A DNA stretch of 59,973 nucleotides from an uncultured Tropicimonas sp. GTDB taxonomy: Bacteria; Pseudomonadota; Alphaproteobacteria; Rhodobacterales; Rhodobacteraceae. A program made the translations under genes and the position numbers. The stretch covers positions 1 to 59,973 of the forward strand of contig CANMIP010000034.1 in the NCBI GenBank assembly GCA_947497945.1. The letters are read 5' to 3'. This document shows positions 26,172 to 35,683 of this stretch, in pieces; within the stretch, counting starts at the first letter, position 1; each line of letters starts with the position of its first letter. The notes below the pieces were generated by a model. That model made no database searches. It saw only the letters and a program-made list of their open reading frames with translations, and was not told the DNA's origin.

Positions 26172-26981
26172 ATGACACATCTGGAACTTGCGGCCGATCA
26201 CGGGCATCGCGTTGCAAAGGAACGGCTGGACGCGAGCCCGCTGGCGATCCGCGGGCTGACCGTCTCCTATGGCGAGAAACCGGCGGTCTTCTCGGTCGAT
26301 GCGACCATCGAGGACGGCTCGATGACCGCGATCATCGGCCCGAACGGCGCTGGCAAATCGACCCTGCTCAAGGCCGCGCTCGGCGTGATCAAGCCGCTCT
26401 CGGGAACGGTCACGGTCCATGGCAAGCCGTTGGAAAGCGCGCGCGGGCGCATCGCCTATGTGCCGCAGCGCGCCTCCATCGACTGGGATTTCCCGGCCCG
26501 GGTGATCGATGTCGTGCTGATGGGGCTCTATCGCGAGCTGGGCATGATCGCCCGCGTGACCGGCGCGCATCGGCGCAAGGCGCTTGACTGCCTGGAGCGG
26601 GTCGGCATGGGCGATTTCGCCCATCGCCAGATCGGACAGCTCTCGGGCGGCCAGCAGCAGCGTGTCTTCCTCGCCCGCGCGCTGGCGCAGGATGCCGATC
26701 TCTACCTGCTCGACGAGCCCTTCGCGGGCGTGGACGCGGCGACCGAGAAAGCGATCATCGACGTGCTCAAGGCGCTCAAGGCGCAGGGGCGGACGGTTGT
26801 CGCGGTGCATCACGACCTCGCCACCATTACCGACTATTTCGACCATGTCTTCCTGATCAATGTGCGCAAGGTGGCCGAGGGCCCCGTGGCCACGACCTTC
26901 ACCGCCGAGACGCTGCAAAAGGCCTATGGCGGACGGTTGGCCACGGCGCAGATCGAGGATCTGGAGCTGGGCGCGGGCTGA
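26172..26981 (+). CDS. sitB: Mn/Zn ABC transporter ATPase
   Basis: The 269-aa ATP-binding subunit has Walker A GPNGAGKST, the signature LSGGQQQRV, Walker B LYLLDEPFAGVD and the switch His in VAVHHDLATI. YVPQRASIDWDFP is characteristic of metal-type ABC ATPases. It lies 13 bases after sitA and just before the first permease. Confidence 0.92.
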   Translation: MTHLELAADHGHRVAKERLDASPLAIRGLTVSYGEKPAVFSVDATIEDGSMTAIIGPNGAGKSTLLKAALGVIKPLSGTVTVHGKPLESARGRIAYVPQRASIDWDFPARVIDVVLMGLYRELGMIARVTGAHRRKALDCLERVGMGDFAHRQIGQLSGGQQQRVFLARALAQDADLYLLDEPFAGVDAATEKAIIDVLKALKAQGRTVVAVHHDLATITDYFDHVFLINVRKVAEGPVATTFTAETLQKAYGGRLATAQIEDLELGAG

Positions 26982-26984
26982 CCC

Positions 26985-28190
26985 ATGTTGTTTGACGCGC
27001 TCACGCTCCAGCTTGGCTATAACGCCACGCTGGTGGCTCTCGGCTCGGCCCTGCTGGGGATTTCGGCCGGGGTCACCGGCACATTCCTGTTCCTGCGCAA
27101 GCGGGCGTTGGTCGCGGATGCCATCAGCCACGCCACGCTGCCCGGAGTCGGGCTGGCCTTCATCGTCATGGTCTCGCTGGGCGGGGACGGGCGCAATCTC
27201 GCCGGGTTGATGCTCGGCTCCGCTGTCTCGGCATGGGCGGGGTTGCTCGCCGTGCAAGCGATCACGCGGCGCACCCGGCTGGCAGAAGATGCTGCGATCG
27301 GCGCCGTGCTCTCGGTCTTCTTCGGCGCGGGCGTGGTGCTGCTGACGGTGATCCAGAACATGTCCTCCGGGCGCCAGGCGGGGCTGGACGGGCTGTTGCT
27401 TGGCTCGACCGCCGGCATGCTTTTCCAGGACGCGATGATCATCGCTGGCGGCGGCGCGATCACGCTCGCTCTGGTGTTGCTGCTGCGCCGGGCGATGACA
27501 GTGGTGGCGTTCGACGCGGAATATGCCCGCTCCATCGGCATCAACACGGACCGGATCGACATGCTGACCATGTTGCTGGTGATGGCGGTGACGGTGGTCG
27601 GGCTGAAGATCGTCGGGCTGATCCTGATTGTTGCGCTGCTGATCATCCCGCCGGTGACAGCGCGGTTCTGGACCGAGCGCAGCGAGCTGGTCGCCGCCTA
27701 TGCCGGCGCGATTGGCGGCGTCTCGGGCTATGTTGGCGCAGCGATCTCGGCCTCGGCGCCGTCGCTGCCCACCGGCCCGATCATCGTGCTGACCTGTTTC
27801 GCGCTCTTCATTGTCTCGCTCTTCTTCGCGCCTGAACGCGGCGTACTTGCCGCTTATCTGCGGCACCGGCGCTTCCAGCGACGTGTGCATATCCGGCAAG
27901 GGCTGCTGGCGCTGGCGCAGGACCTGCCGGTCTATGAGCCGCTGACGATCCGGCTGCTGGCCAGCGAAGGCCTCGCGCGGCGCGACGGCGTTCCGACGGA
28001 GGCGGGCAGGGCGCGCGCGGCCAAGGCCCTGCGCGACGAGCATCGCTGGCACGTGGTCCATTCCCTGCCGGATTACGAAGCGGTTTCAAGCCTCTATGAC
28101 GGGTTGCGCGACATAGAGACGGTGCTGACCGCAGACCAGATCGCCGAGATCGACACCCATATTGGCGGGCCGAAAGGAGTACCGGCATGA
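26985..28190 (+). CDS. sitC: Metal ABC transporter permease with C-terminal winged-helix-like extension
   Basis: The 401-aa inner-membrane permease has about eight to nine membrane helices up to residue 285, including FLFLRKRALVADAISHATLPG. A cytosolic extension of about 115 residues follows (from RRFQRRVHIRQG), including LTIRLLASEGLARRDGVPTEAG, which looks like a winged helix. Such extensions occur in some SitC/MntB-type permeases. It ends four bases inside the second permease. Confidence 0.9.
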   Translation: MLFDALTLQLGYNATLVALGSALLGISAGVTGTFLFLRKRALVADAISHATLPGVGLAFIVMVSLGGDGRNLAGLMLGSAVSAWAGLLAVQAITRRTRLAEDAAIGAVLSVFFGAGVVLLTVIQNMSSGRQAGLDGLLLGSTAGMLFQDAMIIAGGGAITLALVLLLRRAMTVVAFDAEYARSIGINTDRIDMLTMLLVMAVTVVGLKIVGLILIVALLIIPPVTARFWTERSELVAAYAGAIGGVSGYVGAAISASAPSLPTGPIIVLTCFALFIVSLFFAPERGVLAAYLRHRRFQRRVHIRQGLLALAQDLPVYEPLTIRLLASEGLARRDGVPTEAGRARAAKALRDEHRWHVVHSLPDYEAVSSLYDGLRDIETVLTADQIAEIDTHIGGPKGVPA

Positions 28191-29116
28191 GCGGAGAAGA
28201 GTTCGTCCCGCTGAGCCTCGTGCCGATCCTGATCGGCACTTTCACGGCGATTGCCTGCGCTCTGCCCGGCAATTTCCTCGTGCTGCGTAAACAGGCGCTG
28301 ATCGGCGACGCGATCAGCCATGTCGTGCTGCCGGGCATCGTCGTTGCGTTCCTCGTAACCGGGACCCTGGGGACCTGGCCGATGATGATCGGTGCGGGGC
28401 TGGCGGCGATTGTCGCGGTGATCCTGATCGAGGCGATCCGCCGGCTCGGCCGGATCGAGACCGGCGCGGCGATGGGCGTGGTCTTCACCTCGATGTTCGC
28501 CGCGGGTGTGCTGCTGCTGGAACGCTCCGACACCTCGACCGTCCATCTCGATGTCGAACATGCGCTGATGGGGAACCTGGAATCGCTGATCTGGCTCGAT
28601 GCCGATGGCTGGGCTTCGCTGCTCGACCCTGTGGCACTGGAAGGACTGCCACCGGAACTCTCACGGATCTTCCTGACAATGCTGGGCGTTGCCGCCTTCC
28701 TCTGGCTGTTCTGGCGCCCGCTCAAGATCTCGACCTTCGACGAGAGCTTCGCCGAGGGGCTGGGCATCCGCACCGGCGCGCTCGGCATGGCGCTGGTCAT
28801 CGTCTCGGCCATCGCCGCGGTGGCGGCCTTCGATGCGGTCGGTTCGATCATCGTCATCGCCATGTTCATCTGCCCGCCGGCGGCTGCCCGGTTGATGACC
28901 GACCGGCTGGAGGCACAGATTGCCTGGTCGGTCGGGTTTGCCACGCTCTCGGCGGTTCTGGGCTATGTGCTTGCAGGCTACGGGCCGCTCTGGCTTGGCG
29001 GCGACAATGCGGTCTCCGCAGCCGGGATGATTGCAACGCTCTCCGGTTGCATCCTGGCGCTGGCGGTGCTGTTCGGGCCAAAGCGCTCGCGGATCGGCGC
29101 GCCCACGGAAGGGTAA
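28187..29116 (+). CDS. sitD: Second Mn/Zn ABC transporter permease
   Basis: The 309-aa permease of the ABC-3 family has FLVLRKQALIGDAISHVVLPG and STFDESFAEGLGIRTG. The ATGA overlap couples it to sitC. Two different permeases in one operon define the SitABCD arrangement, in which they form a heterodimer. Confidence 0.9.
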   Translation: MSGEEFVPLSLVPILIGTFTAIACALPGNFLVLRKQALIGDAISHVVLPGIVVAFLVTGTLGTWPMMIGAGLAAIVAVILIEAIRRLGRIETGAAMGVVFTSMFAAGVLLLERSDTSTVHLDVEHALMGNLESLIWLDADGWASLLDPVALEGLPPELSRIFLTMLGVAAFLWLFWRPLKISTFDESFAEGLGIRTGALGMALVIVSAIAAVAAFDAVGSIIVIAMFICPPAAARLMTDRLEAQIAWSVGFATLSAVLGYVLAGYGPLWLGGDNAVSAAGMIATLSGCILALAVLFGPKRSRIGAPTEG

Positions 29117-29279
29117 CGCGGCGACCGAGGCCGCATCCAGCGCTTCCCGGGCCCCGGTGGCAGCATCCGCAGCGGAAGATGAGGCGCGAACTGGCCAAGA
29201 TCGGCGCGGTTGTTTCTTTCCGGGAAATGCCGCGCCATGTCAGCCCGGCGACAGAATGTCGTGCAAGCCGGGACCGGCG

Positions 29280-30080
29280 CTAGCCCCAATCCCCGCCGAG
29301 ATCTTCTCGTGTCCGGTCGATCCAGTGATCCCGCAGCCAGGAACAGGGCATTGTGTGGCGGAGGACCGATCCGTGATAGCCTTCGACCGCCTCGCTCATC
29401 TTCGGCCGGCCATGGAAACAGACCACGCTGGCCGCCTCCGGCAGGCGGGGCGGCTGAAGATAGTTCATCGGCGGCAGGCGCAGGCAGCCATGTTTGAAAC
29501 TCACGACCTGCTCGGGCGGCAGGTAGGCGAATTGCCCCCGCTCCTGGGCCAGGGTCGAGGTGTAGCGCTGCTCGGATCCGCGCGCCTTCTCGACCTCGCC
29601 GGTCGGATCGGCGGCGAGCGTGTCATAGAGCCAGCCATGCAGCGCCGGATCGTAGCGGAACACCGAGCCGTGCCCGGTCTTCCGACCGCGCCGCGCCTCC
29701 ACCCAATCGGCCCGCATCGCCACCTTGCCGGGCGCGAAATGCAGCAATTCGTCGAGATTTCCGGTGATGACCACGTCGAGGTCGAACCCGAGGAGCGGCC
29801 CCTCCAGGTCCGGGATCAGCCCGGGACGGAACAGGCTGACCTTGCGCATCGCCCCTTGCCGGTTGGCGACAGCCAGCGCGGCGTCCATCTCGTCCAGATA
29901 GGGTTCGCGCGGCAGCTCCAGAAGCTCGATATCCGGGTGCAGCCCCTCCGCATGTTCTGTCATGCAGAAGAAACGGACCTCTCCGCTGAGGTTGCGCCGG
30001 GCGCCGGAATAGAGCCGGTTGACATATTCCGGTCCGAACAGCGTGCCCCATTTGATGCAAATGACATTGGCCATGGCCAT
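29280..30080 (-). CDS. Glycosyltransferase-like protein
   Basis: The 266-aa cytosolic protein begins MAMANVICIKWGTLFGPEYVNRLY and has LGFDLDVVITGNLDEL, a D-x-D motif for nucleotide-sugar and Mn binding, with later FKHGCLR and CFHGRPKM. This is a GT8-like pattern. Its target, such as a surface polysaccharide or LPS, is unknown. AAGGAG lies ahead of ATG 30080. No polysaccharide genes are adjacent. Confidence 0.8.
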   Translation of the reverse strand: MAMANVICIKWGTLFGPEYVNRLYSGARRNLSGEVRFFCMTEHAEGLHPDIELLELPREPYLDEMDAALAVANRQGAMRKVSLFRPGLIPDLEGPLLGFDLDVVITGNLDELLHFAPGKVAMRADWVEARRGRKTGHGSVFRYDPALHGWLYDTLAADPTGEVEKARGSEQRYTSTLAQERGQFAYLPPEQVVSFKHGCLRLPPMNYLQPPRLPEAASVVCFHGRPKMSEAVEGYHGSVLRHTMPCSWLRDHWIDRTREDLGGDWG

Positions 30081-30271
30081 GCGCGTCTCCTTTGCCCCGC
30101 TCTAGCGTGAAGGCGGCCGGCTCGCCAGAGCAGAAAACCGCCACTGGCGCAGAAAACGGTTGCGCTTTGGTTGCAAAATGATTGCCGCGTCGCCATCTGA
30201 TCGGTGAAAGCGAATTGCAATCATTCTGGTGTCGTCGCGCTTTCAGGCCACCAATGCCCGGGGGACCCGAA

Positions 30272-30718
30272 ATGAAAAGCAGCGTCATCTGCCAAACCCG
30301 TCAAGGACAGGACCGGCTCCCGGAATTTGGGCGTGACCGAAAGGAACCGGGAGCGGAGCTGCAGGAGATCTGCCATGCGCTTCTGGAGCTGCGCTCGGAT
30401 CTCGCCGCGGGCGGCGCAGGGAGCCGGCTGTCCGGCGCGCTTGTGCAGATTGCGCAACGGCTGGAGCAAATTGCCGAACGGGTCGACAGCCCGACCTACG
30501 GAGCGTCCCCGGACAGGCCCGACGCGCCGGAGCTGAGCCCGCGCGAGCGCGAGGTGCTGGGCTGGATCGCGCTTGGAAAGAGCAACGCGGTGATCGGTGA
30601 AATCCTCGGCATTTCACGCCACACGGTGGACACGCATAACCGCCGCATCTTCCGCAAGCTCGACACAGCGGACCGGACAACGGCCGCGATCCGTGCCGTG
30701 GAATACGGGCTGGTCTGA
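30272..30718 (+). CDS. LuxR-type HTH transcription regulator
   Basis: A 148-aa protein with a C-terminal GerE/LuxR helix-turn-helix (about 86-148: ELSPREREVLGWIALGKSN, GISRHTVDTHNRRIFRKL). The N-terminal part is a short coiled-coil-like helix (ELQEICHALLELRSDL) with no receiver or autoinducer domain. ATG 30272 is preferred over a TTG at 30182 for its GGGGGA site. Its targets are unknown. Confidence 0.85.
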   Translation: MKSSVICQTRQGQDRLPEFGRDRKEPGAELQEICHALLELRSDLAAGGAGSRLSGALVQIAQRLEQIAERVDSPTYGASPDRPDAPELSPREREVLGWIALGKSNAVIGEILGISRHTVDTHNRRIFRKLDTADRTTAAIRAVEYGLV

Positions 30719-30782
30719 ACGCTCCGGCGCAATGTCCACGCCCCGTCGCGCGGACAGCCAGAACGGATCGGCGGCGTGACGG

Positions 30783-31418
30783 CTAGCGGATGCCTTCGCG
30801 CGTCGTCGCCAGGCGGTAATAGGCCCAGAGCAGGCGCGCCGCGACGCTGCGCCAGGGCGACCAGGCCCCGGCCATCTCGCGCAGGGCTTTTTCGCTCGGG
30901 CGCGCTTCCAGTTCGAACAGGACCCGCGCCGCCTCCTGCAAGGCAAGATCGCCCGGCGCAAAGACATCCGCCCGCCCCAACGAGAACATGGCATAGATCT
31001 CTGCCGTCCAACGCCCGATCCCCGGCACTTGCGTAAGCTCCGCGACCAGGTCCTCCTCCGGTTGCGCGCGCAGGGCGCGGTAATCGATCCGGGCATCGGC
31101 CAACGCCTTGGCGTAGCGGATCTTCTGCCGGCTCAGACCGCAGCTTCGCAGCGCTTCCTCGCTGGCCCAGCCGATCTTGCGCGGCCCGGTCAGGCGCGCT
31201 TCCTTCAGCCGGTTCCAGATCGCGTTGGCCGAGGCGACGGAGACCTGCTGGCTGACGATGGCGGACAGCAATGCTTCGAACCCATCGCTGCGCAGCCGCA
31301 ATGGCAGCGGACCGGTCTCCTCCAGCACGCCTGCAAAACGGGGCTCCCGCAACGCCAGCCAGGCCGCGCCCTCGGCCACGCAGTCCGGACCCCGGATGAT
31401 CCGTCCGACCTCGCACAT
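30783..31418 (-). CDS. DNA-3-methyladenine glycosylase II family protein
   Basis: The 211-aa AlkA-like HhH-GPD glycosylase removes alkylated bases. The helix-hairpin-helix is LTQVPGIGRWTAEIY and the catalytic Asp is in FAPGDLALQ. AIVSQQVSVASANAIW is also typical. ATG 31418 has a GGGAG site; a GTG at 31463 would add 15 residues. No SOS box was seen upstream. Confidence 0.9.
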   Translation of the reverse strand: MCEVGRIIRGPDCVAEGAAWLALREPRFAGVLEETGPLPLRLRSDGFEALLSAIVSQQVSVASANAIWNRLKEARLTGPRKIGWASEEALRSCGLSRQKIRYAKALADARIDYRALRAQPEEDLVAELTQVPGIGRWTAEIYAMFSLGRADVFAPGDLALQEAARVLFELEARPSEKALREMAGAWSPWRSVAARLLWAYYRLATTREGIR

Positions 31419-31597
31419 CGCCGTTTCACTCCCGATACAGGTCTGTTTCAAAGGGTTTTCCACGGGGCGTCCGCCGCAACCGGCCCCAACCGGCGCAGCC
31501 TAGCCTCTGCCCGATGAGGCGCAAAGCCCGAAACTTGCGCAAAAGCGCGGCCCGGCGGCCTTGCCTCGGCTCGCAAAGCCGGGCAAAGCGGAAGCCG

Positions 31598-32821
31598 ATG
31601 GAAGAGACGCCCGCAATATCCCCCGCCTCGCAGGACGCCCGCGCAAAGCGCAACGTGATGATCCTCGTTGCCGCCCAGGCCATCCTCGGCAGCCAGGTCG
31701 CGATGATCTACACTGTCGCCGGGCTCGCCGGCGGCATGCTCGCGCCCAATGCCTGCTTTGCAACATTGCCGATCTCGCTGATCGTGATCGGCACCATGAC
31801 GACCGCCCCCTGGCTCTCCTCCGCCATGCAGATGCTGGGGCGCAAGACCGGCTTCTTCATAGGTGGCTTCGGCGGCGTCATCGGCGCGTCGATCTCCGCC
31901 TATGCGCTCTGGAAGGGCAGTTTCCCGCTCTTCCTGCTCGGCTCCTATTTCACCGGGATCTACGTGTCCGCCCAGGGGTTCTACCGCTTTGCCGCCGCCG
32001 ATACCGCCTCCGAGGCCTTCCGCCCCAAGGCGATCTCCTACGTGCTGGCGGGCGGGCTGATCTCCGCCGTGATCGGGCCGACGCTGGGCACCAGCCTGGC
32101 CGACATGTTCGTCATCCCCTTCCTCGGCACCTATTTCGCCGCCATCGCCATCAACCTTCTCGGCATGGGCCTGTTCTTCTTCCTCGATATCCCGACGCCG
32201 CCCCGGCCCGTCGCGGGAACGCCCACTGGCCGGAGCCGCCGCGAATTGCTCGCGGATCCGAACGTGCTGGTCGCGATCATCGTCGCCATGGTCTCCTATG
32301 CACTGATGAACCTTGTCATGACCTCGACCCCGCTCGCGGTGGTCGGTTGCGGCTTCGAAACCGAGACAGCCGGGTTTGTCGTCACCGCCCATGTCCTCGC
32401 CATGTTCGCCCCCTCCTTCATAACCGGCCACCTGATCGCGCGGTTCGGCGTCAAGGCCATCGTCTCCACCGGCCTGCTGATCCTCGCCGCGGCCGGCGCG
32501 GTTGCCTTGCAGGGCGTGGACCTGGCGAATTTCTTCGTGGCCCTCGTGCTGCTCGGCCTGGGCTGGAATTTCGGCTTCATCGGTGCGACGACCATGCTCG
32601 CACAAGCGCATTCGCCGGAAGAGCGCGGCCGGGTGCAGGGGATGAACGATTTCCTCGTCTTCGGCTGTGTGGCCGTCGCATCGGTGGTGTCAGGCGGGTT
32701 GATGAACTGCTCGGGCGGAGACGCCCAGACCGGCTGGGTTTCGGTCAACCTCGCCATGGTCCCCTTCCTCGCCCTCGCTGGCGGCGCACTGATCTGGTTG
32801 ACCCTTCGTCCCGAAGACTAG
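31598..32821 (+). CDS. MFS transporter
   Basis: The 407-aa inner-membrane protein has about twelve helices. It has an Asn/Ala-rich first helix (NVMILVAAQAILGSQVAMIY), a central loop near 205-220 (PPRPVAGTPTGRSRRELL) and AQAHSPEERGRVQGMNDFLV in the second half. It looks like a drug or metabolite exporter of the YfkF/riboflavin-linked type common in Rhodobacterales. The substrate is unknown. Confidence 0.88.
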   Translation: MEETPAISPASQDARAKRNVMILVAAQAILGSQVAMIYTVAGLAGGMLAPNACFATLPISLIVIGTMTTAPWLSSAMQMLGRKTGFFIGGFGGVIGASISAYALWKGSFPLFLLGSYFTGIYVSAQGFYRFAAADTASEAFRPKAISYVLAGGLISAVIGPTLGTSLADMFVIPFLGTYFAAIAINLLGMGLFFFLDIPTPPRPVAGTPTGRSRRELLADPNVLVAIIVAMVSYALMNLVMTSTPLAVVGCGFETETAGFVVTAHVLAMFAPSFITGHLIARFGVKAIVSTGLLILAAAGAVALQGVDLANFFVALVLLGLGWNFGFIGATTMLAQAHSPEERGRVQGMNDFLVFGCVAVASVVSGGLMNCSGGDAQTGWVSVNLAMVPFLALAGGALIWLTLRPED

Positions 32822-32942
32822 GGCTGGACGGCACGGTCATGCTCTGGTCGCCGGATGCCGGGGGCGCCGCGTCGGCTTGCGGGCCTCTGCGCGCTTGCCA
32901 TTTTCGCCGCATCGGGGCAGGGAGGGGAAAAGGACAGCAGAT

Positions 32943-33731
32943 ATGAAAAAACCGACCTGGGTCATCGACAAGGAGCGCGCGAAACGTGCGGCCGCCGCGC
33001 AGACCGTCTGGCTTTTCGGCCTGCACGCCGTTCGGGACGCGTTGGAGAACCCGGCCCGGCAACGGCTTCGTCTCGTGGTAACGCGCAATGCGGCGGACAG
33101 GCTCTCCGAGGCGATCGCCGCGAGCGGCATGGAGCCCGAGATCACCGATCCGCGCAAGTTCGACGTCCCGCTCGACCCCAGCTCGGTCCACCAGGGCGCG
33201 GCGCTCGAGGTGCACCCGCTCAACTGGGGGTCGCTGGCCGAAATCTGCGAGCCGGGGCAGGGCTCGCCGCGGGTGATCCTGCTCGACCGTGTCACGGACC
33301 CGCATAATGTCGGCGCGATCCTGCGCTCGGCGGAGGTGTTCGGCGCCCGCGCGGTGATCGGCACGCTGCGCCATTCCGCGCCCGAGACCGGTGCGCTGGC
33401 AAAGACGGCCTCCGGCGCGCTGGAGCGACAGCCCTATCTGCGGGTGCGCAACCTTGCCGACAGCATGGAAGAGCTGCGCAAGATGGGCTACGTGCTGCTT
33501 GGCCTCGATGGCGAGGCCGATACCGACCTTGCCGACGCTGCACAGGAGGCGGCCAACCTGCCGCTCGGTCTGGTGCTCGGCGCGGAGGGTCCGGGCCTGC
33601 GCGAACGCAGCCGCAACACCTGTGATCGGCTGGTGCGGATCGACGCGGCGGGCGAATTCGGTTCGCTCAACGTCTCGAATGCCGCGGCAATTGCCCTATA
33701 TGCCACCCGTGGACGTGTCGACGGAGCGTAG
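32943..33731 (+). CDS. rlmB: 23S rRNA 2'-O-ribose methyltransferase RlmB-type (SpoU)
   Basis: The 262-aa SPOUT methyltransferase has an N-terminal substrate-binding domain (VWLFGLHAVRDAL at 22-34) and three knot motifs: NVGAILRSAEVFGA, LVLGAEGPGLRE and SLNVSNAAAIALY. It methylates G2251 (E. coli numbering) with SAM. Some members modify tRNA instead, so the exact target is inferred. Confidence 0.88.
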   Translation: MKKPTWVIDKERAKRAAAAQTVWLFGLHAVRDALENPARQRLRLVVTRNAADRLSEAIAASGMEPEITDPRKFDVPLDPSSVHQGAALEVHPLNWGSLAEICEPGQGSPRVILLDRVTDPHNVGAILRSAEVFGARAVIGTLRHSAPETGALAKTASGALERQPYLRVRNLADSMEELRKMGYVLLGLDGEADTDLADAAQEAANLPLGLVLGAEGPGLRERSRNTCDRLVRIDAAGEFGSLNVSNAAAIALYATRGRVDGA

Positions 33732-33732
33732 G

Positions 33733-34026
33733 ATGCACAAGAACATGAAGGTCGCGACCTGCAACTATTGCGGGACCAGGGCAGCGCTTGTTCTGGGCAA
33801 GGACCGGCATGAGCTTGTCTGTTCGAGCTGCGGCGCCGCCCTCGGGGCTCTGAAGAGCCTCAAGGAAGACAAGGCCGCCCGGAAGCCGGGGCAGCGAGAT
33901 GTCTTCAGGACATCCGGCCCGGCCTCTCCGAAGACGGAAAAGAAGGCGAAGAAGAAGTCGAAGAAGCGCGGCGCCAAGCGGCTCTTCGGCAAGATCCTTG
34001 ACGAGATCGAAGACCTGTTTGACTAG
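33733..34026 (+). CDS. Zinc-ribbon protein with Lys-rich tail, 97 aa
   Basis: Two CxxC knuckles (CNYCG and CSSCG) form a zinc ribbon at about 9-35, followed by a linker, a poly-basic stretch (KKAKKKSKKRGAKR) and an acidic end (LDEIEDLFD). It starts two bases after the rlmB stop and is surely cotranscribed. The charge pattern suggests RNA or ribosome contact. No named family is known to me. Confidence 0.8.
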   Translation: MHKNMKVATCNYCGTRAALVLGKDRHELVCSSCGAALGALKSLKEDKAARKPGQRDVFRTSGPASPKTEKKAKKKSKKRGAKRLFGKILDEIEDLFD

Positions 34027-34060
34027 CGCCCGAAGTGTGTCGTTTCTGAAAGTCAAGTGG

Positions 34061-34078
34061 GCCGGAAAAAAATCCGGC
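34061..34078 (+). terminator. Hairpin after the zinc-ribbon gene
   Basis: GCCGGA and TCCGGC pair around an A6 loop, 35 bases after the stop. A T-rich stretch (ATTTTTATT) comes ten bases later, so it is a weak or imperfect terminator. Confidence 0.45.
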
Positions 34079-34084
34079 ATGTTC

Positions 34085-34226
34085 ACATTTTTATTACACA
34101 CCCTTGGAACTGCGGCAGAAAGACCTACATCTTTATCATGAGTTGTCGTTCTGGAACAACACAACTCGCTGCACTGTCCCTCGTTCCGTACCTGGCGCCC
34201 GGCTATTTTCCGGGCGCCTTTTTCTT
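34085..34226 (+). ncRNA. Candidate small RNA ending in a strong terminator
   Basis: This stretch has no sensible protein frame but holds a 5-bp hairpin (GTTGT/ACAAC near 34143-34160) and ends in a very strong intrinsic terminator. The 5' end is not defined; a promoter is not obvious. No gene on this strand lies close enough to need the terminator except the one ended at 34026. Confidence 0.45.
34194..34226 (+). terminator. Strong intrinsic terminator
   Basis: GGCGCCCGG (34194-34202) and CCGGGCGCC (34210-34218) form a perfect 9-bp stem around CTATTTT, followed by TTTTTCTTT. Confidence 0.88.
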
Positions 34227-34657
34227 TGAAGGTGTCCGCGTACCGTGTAAGTCGGCTCTGCGGACCTTCCGCCCGACACCTCGAAAGACGACAACCTGCG
34301 CCTTTCTACCGTTCGCGGTGTATGAGCGCTTCGCTTGCGCCGTGTCTTCCCCTGTAACGGAAACTGCCATTCGTGGTCACTGCGGCGATTGGCAGTGAAG
34401 AGCCCTTACTTTCAAATGCTGCGGGCAACAGCAGTGACTGCTGAGCCAGCCTTCCGGACCTTCGCCGCAAGCGTGTGACATCCTGATCTGCGATGACCGA
34501 ATTCGACATGAAGAGTGGAAAGGAGAGGTTCGCCGCGGTTTCCACCAATGGAAGCTCGGTGGGCATTGGTCCATTGGACAACCTAGTCGGATTATTTGCT
34601 TGTCCTGAAGTGGCGGATCACTTCAGATCGTATACGCAGAGCCTAACGAAAGCATCA
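34227..34657. other. Gap, left border of the lower-GC segment
   Basis: About 430 bases without a convincing gene. Base composition becomes less GC-rich from here to about 38.8 kb. No integrase or repeat was recognised. Confidence 0.4.
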
Positions 34658-35404
34658 TCAGGAAAAGACAGTCCCGCCGTTAATATCTACGCAGGCTCCG
34701 GTGATGAAGGAGGCTTCTTCGGATGCCAGGAAAGCCACCAGATCCGCGACTTCGTTCGCCGTTCCTTCGCGCTTCATCAAGCTTGCCTCTGCGACCTTTG
34801 CACGGATTTCGGGCTTGGTGAAAATGTTGTGGAAATCGGTATCGATCAGTCCTGGACACACAGCGTTGACCCGAATTTCTGGGCCAAGTTCCTTTGCCAT
34901 ACCGCGAGCCATTGCCATGATGGCGCCCTTTGCAGTTCCGTAGGCGATGGCCCCGTGACCACCTCCGTCGCGACCGGCCTGAGATGCGAGAAGCGTGACT
35001 GATCCGCCATCAGAGATGAACGGAAGTGCTGCTCGGACAAGCAGCATCGCTGAGGTAACATTCACATCAAGGACTGCCCGCCAATGATCAACCGTCATTT
35101 CCGGCAATGTCTTTCGAGCCAGGATCCCGCCGGTATTGGGAATGACGACGTCGATCCTGCCCCATTCAGCAACGGCCCGCTCCGCAAACGCCTGAACGGC
35201 CTCGGGTTGCGTCATGTCCCCACGCATCGCAAAGGCGCGCCCGCCGGTCTCGGTGATTGTCGCGACTGTCCGTTGCGCACCTTCAGAGCTTTCATGGTAG
35301 TTGACCGCCACCGCACAACCCTCGCGTGCGAGTTTCAGGGCGCAGGCCTGTCCGATATCCCGTCCTGCCCCTGTGACTACAGCAACCTTGCCCTTGAGTT
35401 TCAT
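34658..35404 (-). CDS. Short-chain dehydrogenase/reductase
   Basis: The 248-aa NAD(P)-dependent SDR has the cofactor loop VVTGAGRDIGQACALKL, an N-x-G motif changed to NTGGI, the catalytic Ser region LLASQAGRD, and YGTAKGA (Tyr-x3-Lys). It ends ITGACVDINGGTVFS. It resembles FabG-like sugar or polyol dehydrogenases. It is divergent from the RraA-family gene and probably acts in the same catabolic pathway, for example oxidising or reducing a hexonate. Confidence 0.88.
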   Translation of the reverse strand: MKLKGKVAVVTGAGRDIGQACALKLAREGCAVAVNYHESSEGAQRTVATITETGGRAFAMRGDMTQPEAVQAFAERAVAEWGRIDVVIPNTGGILARKTLPEMTVDHWRAVLDVNVTSAMLLVRAALPFISDGGSVTLLASQAGRDGGGHGAIAYGTAKGAIMAMARGMAKELGPEIRVNAVCPGLIDTDFHNIFTKPEIRAKVAEASLMKREGTANEVADLVAFLASEEASFITGACVDINGGTVFS

Positions 35405-35683
35405 CCGTGCCTCCGTGGCTTTGGAACGTTTCAGTTCATAGCCTTGCTCGCGCAAGCATCCCGAAGCGGCCTCCTGGCCCTGCCGGAATGCCCGAAGCAA
35501 ACACCGGTTGGCACGGAAGAACAACCGTTGCTTGGATCATGACTATCGGCTTCGCGGCCTAACGCCGGCAAGATTAACCGTATCCGTGAACCATCGCCCC
35601 GAACGGTCGTGGAATGAACGAAAATAACAAATATTGACAAATAATGATCGATGTCGTAGGCCACAGGGTAGACCCACACAAAG

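Noticed and set aside
25998-28061. A 687-codon minus-strand frame opposite the ABC transporter genes
   Set aside because: It is antisense to recognised ATPase and permease genes; no motif is present.
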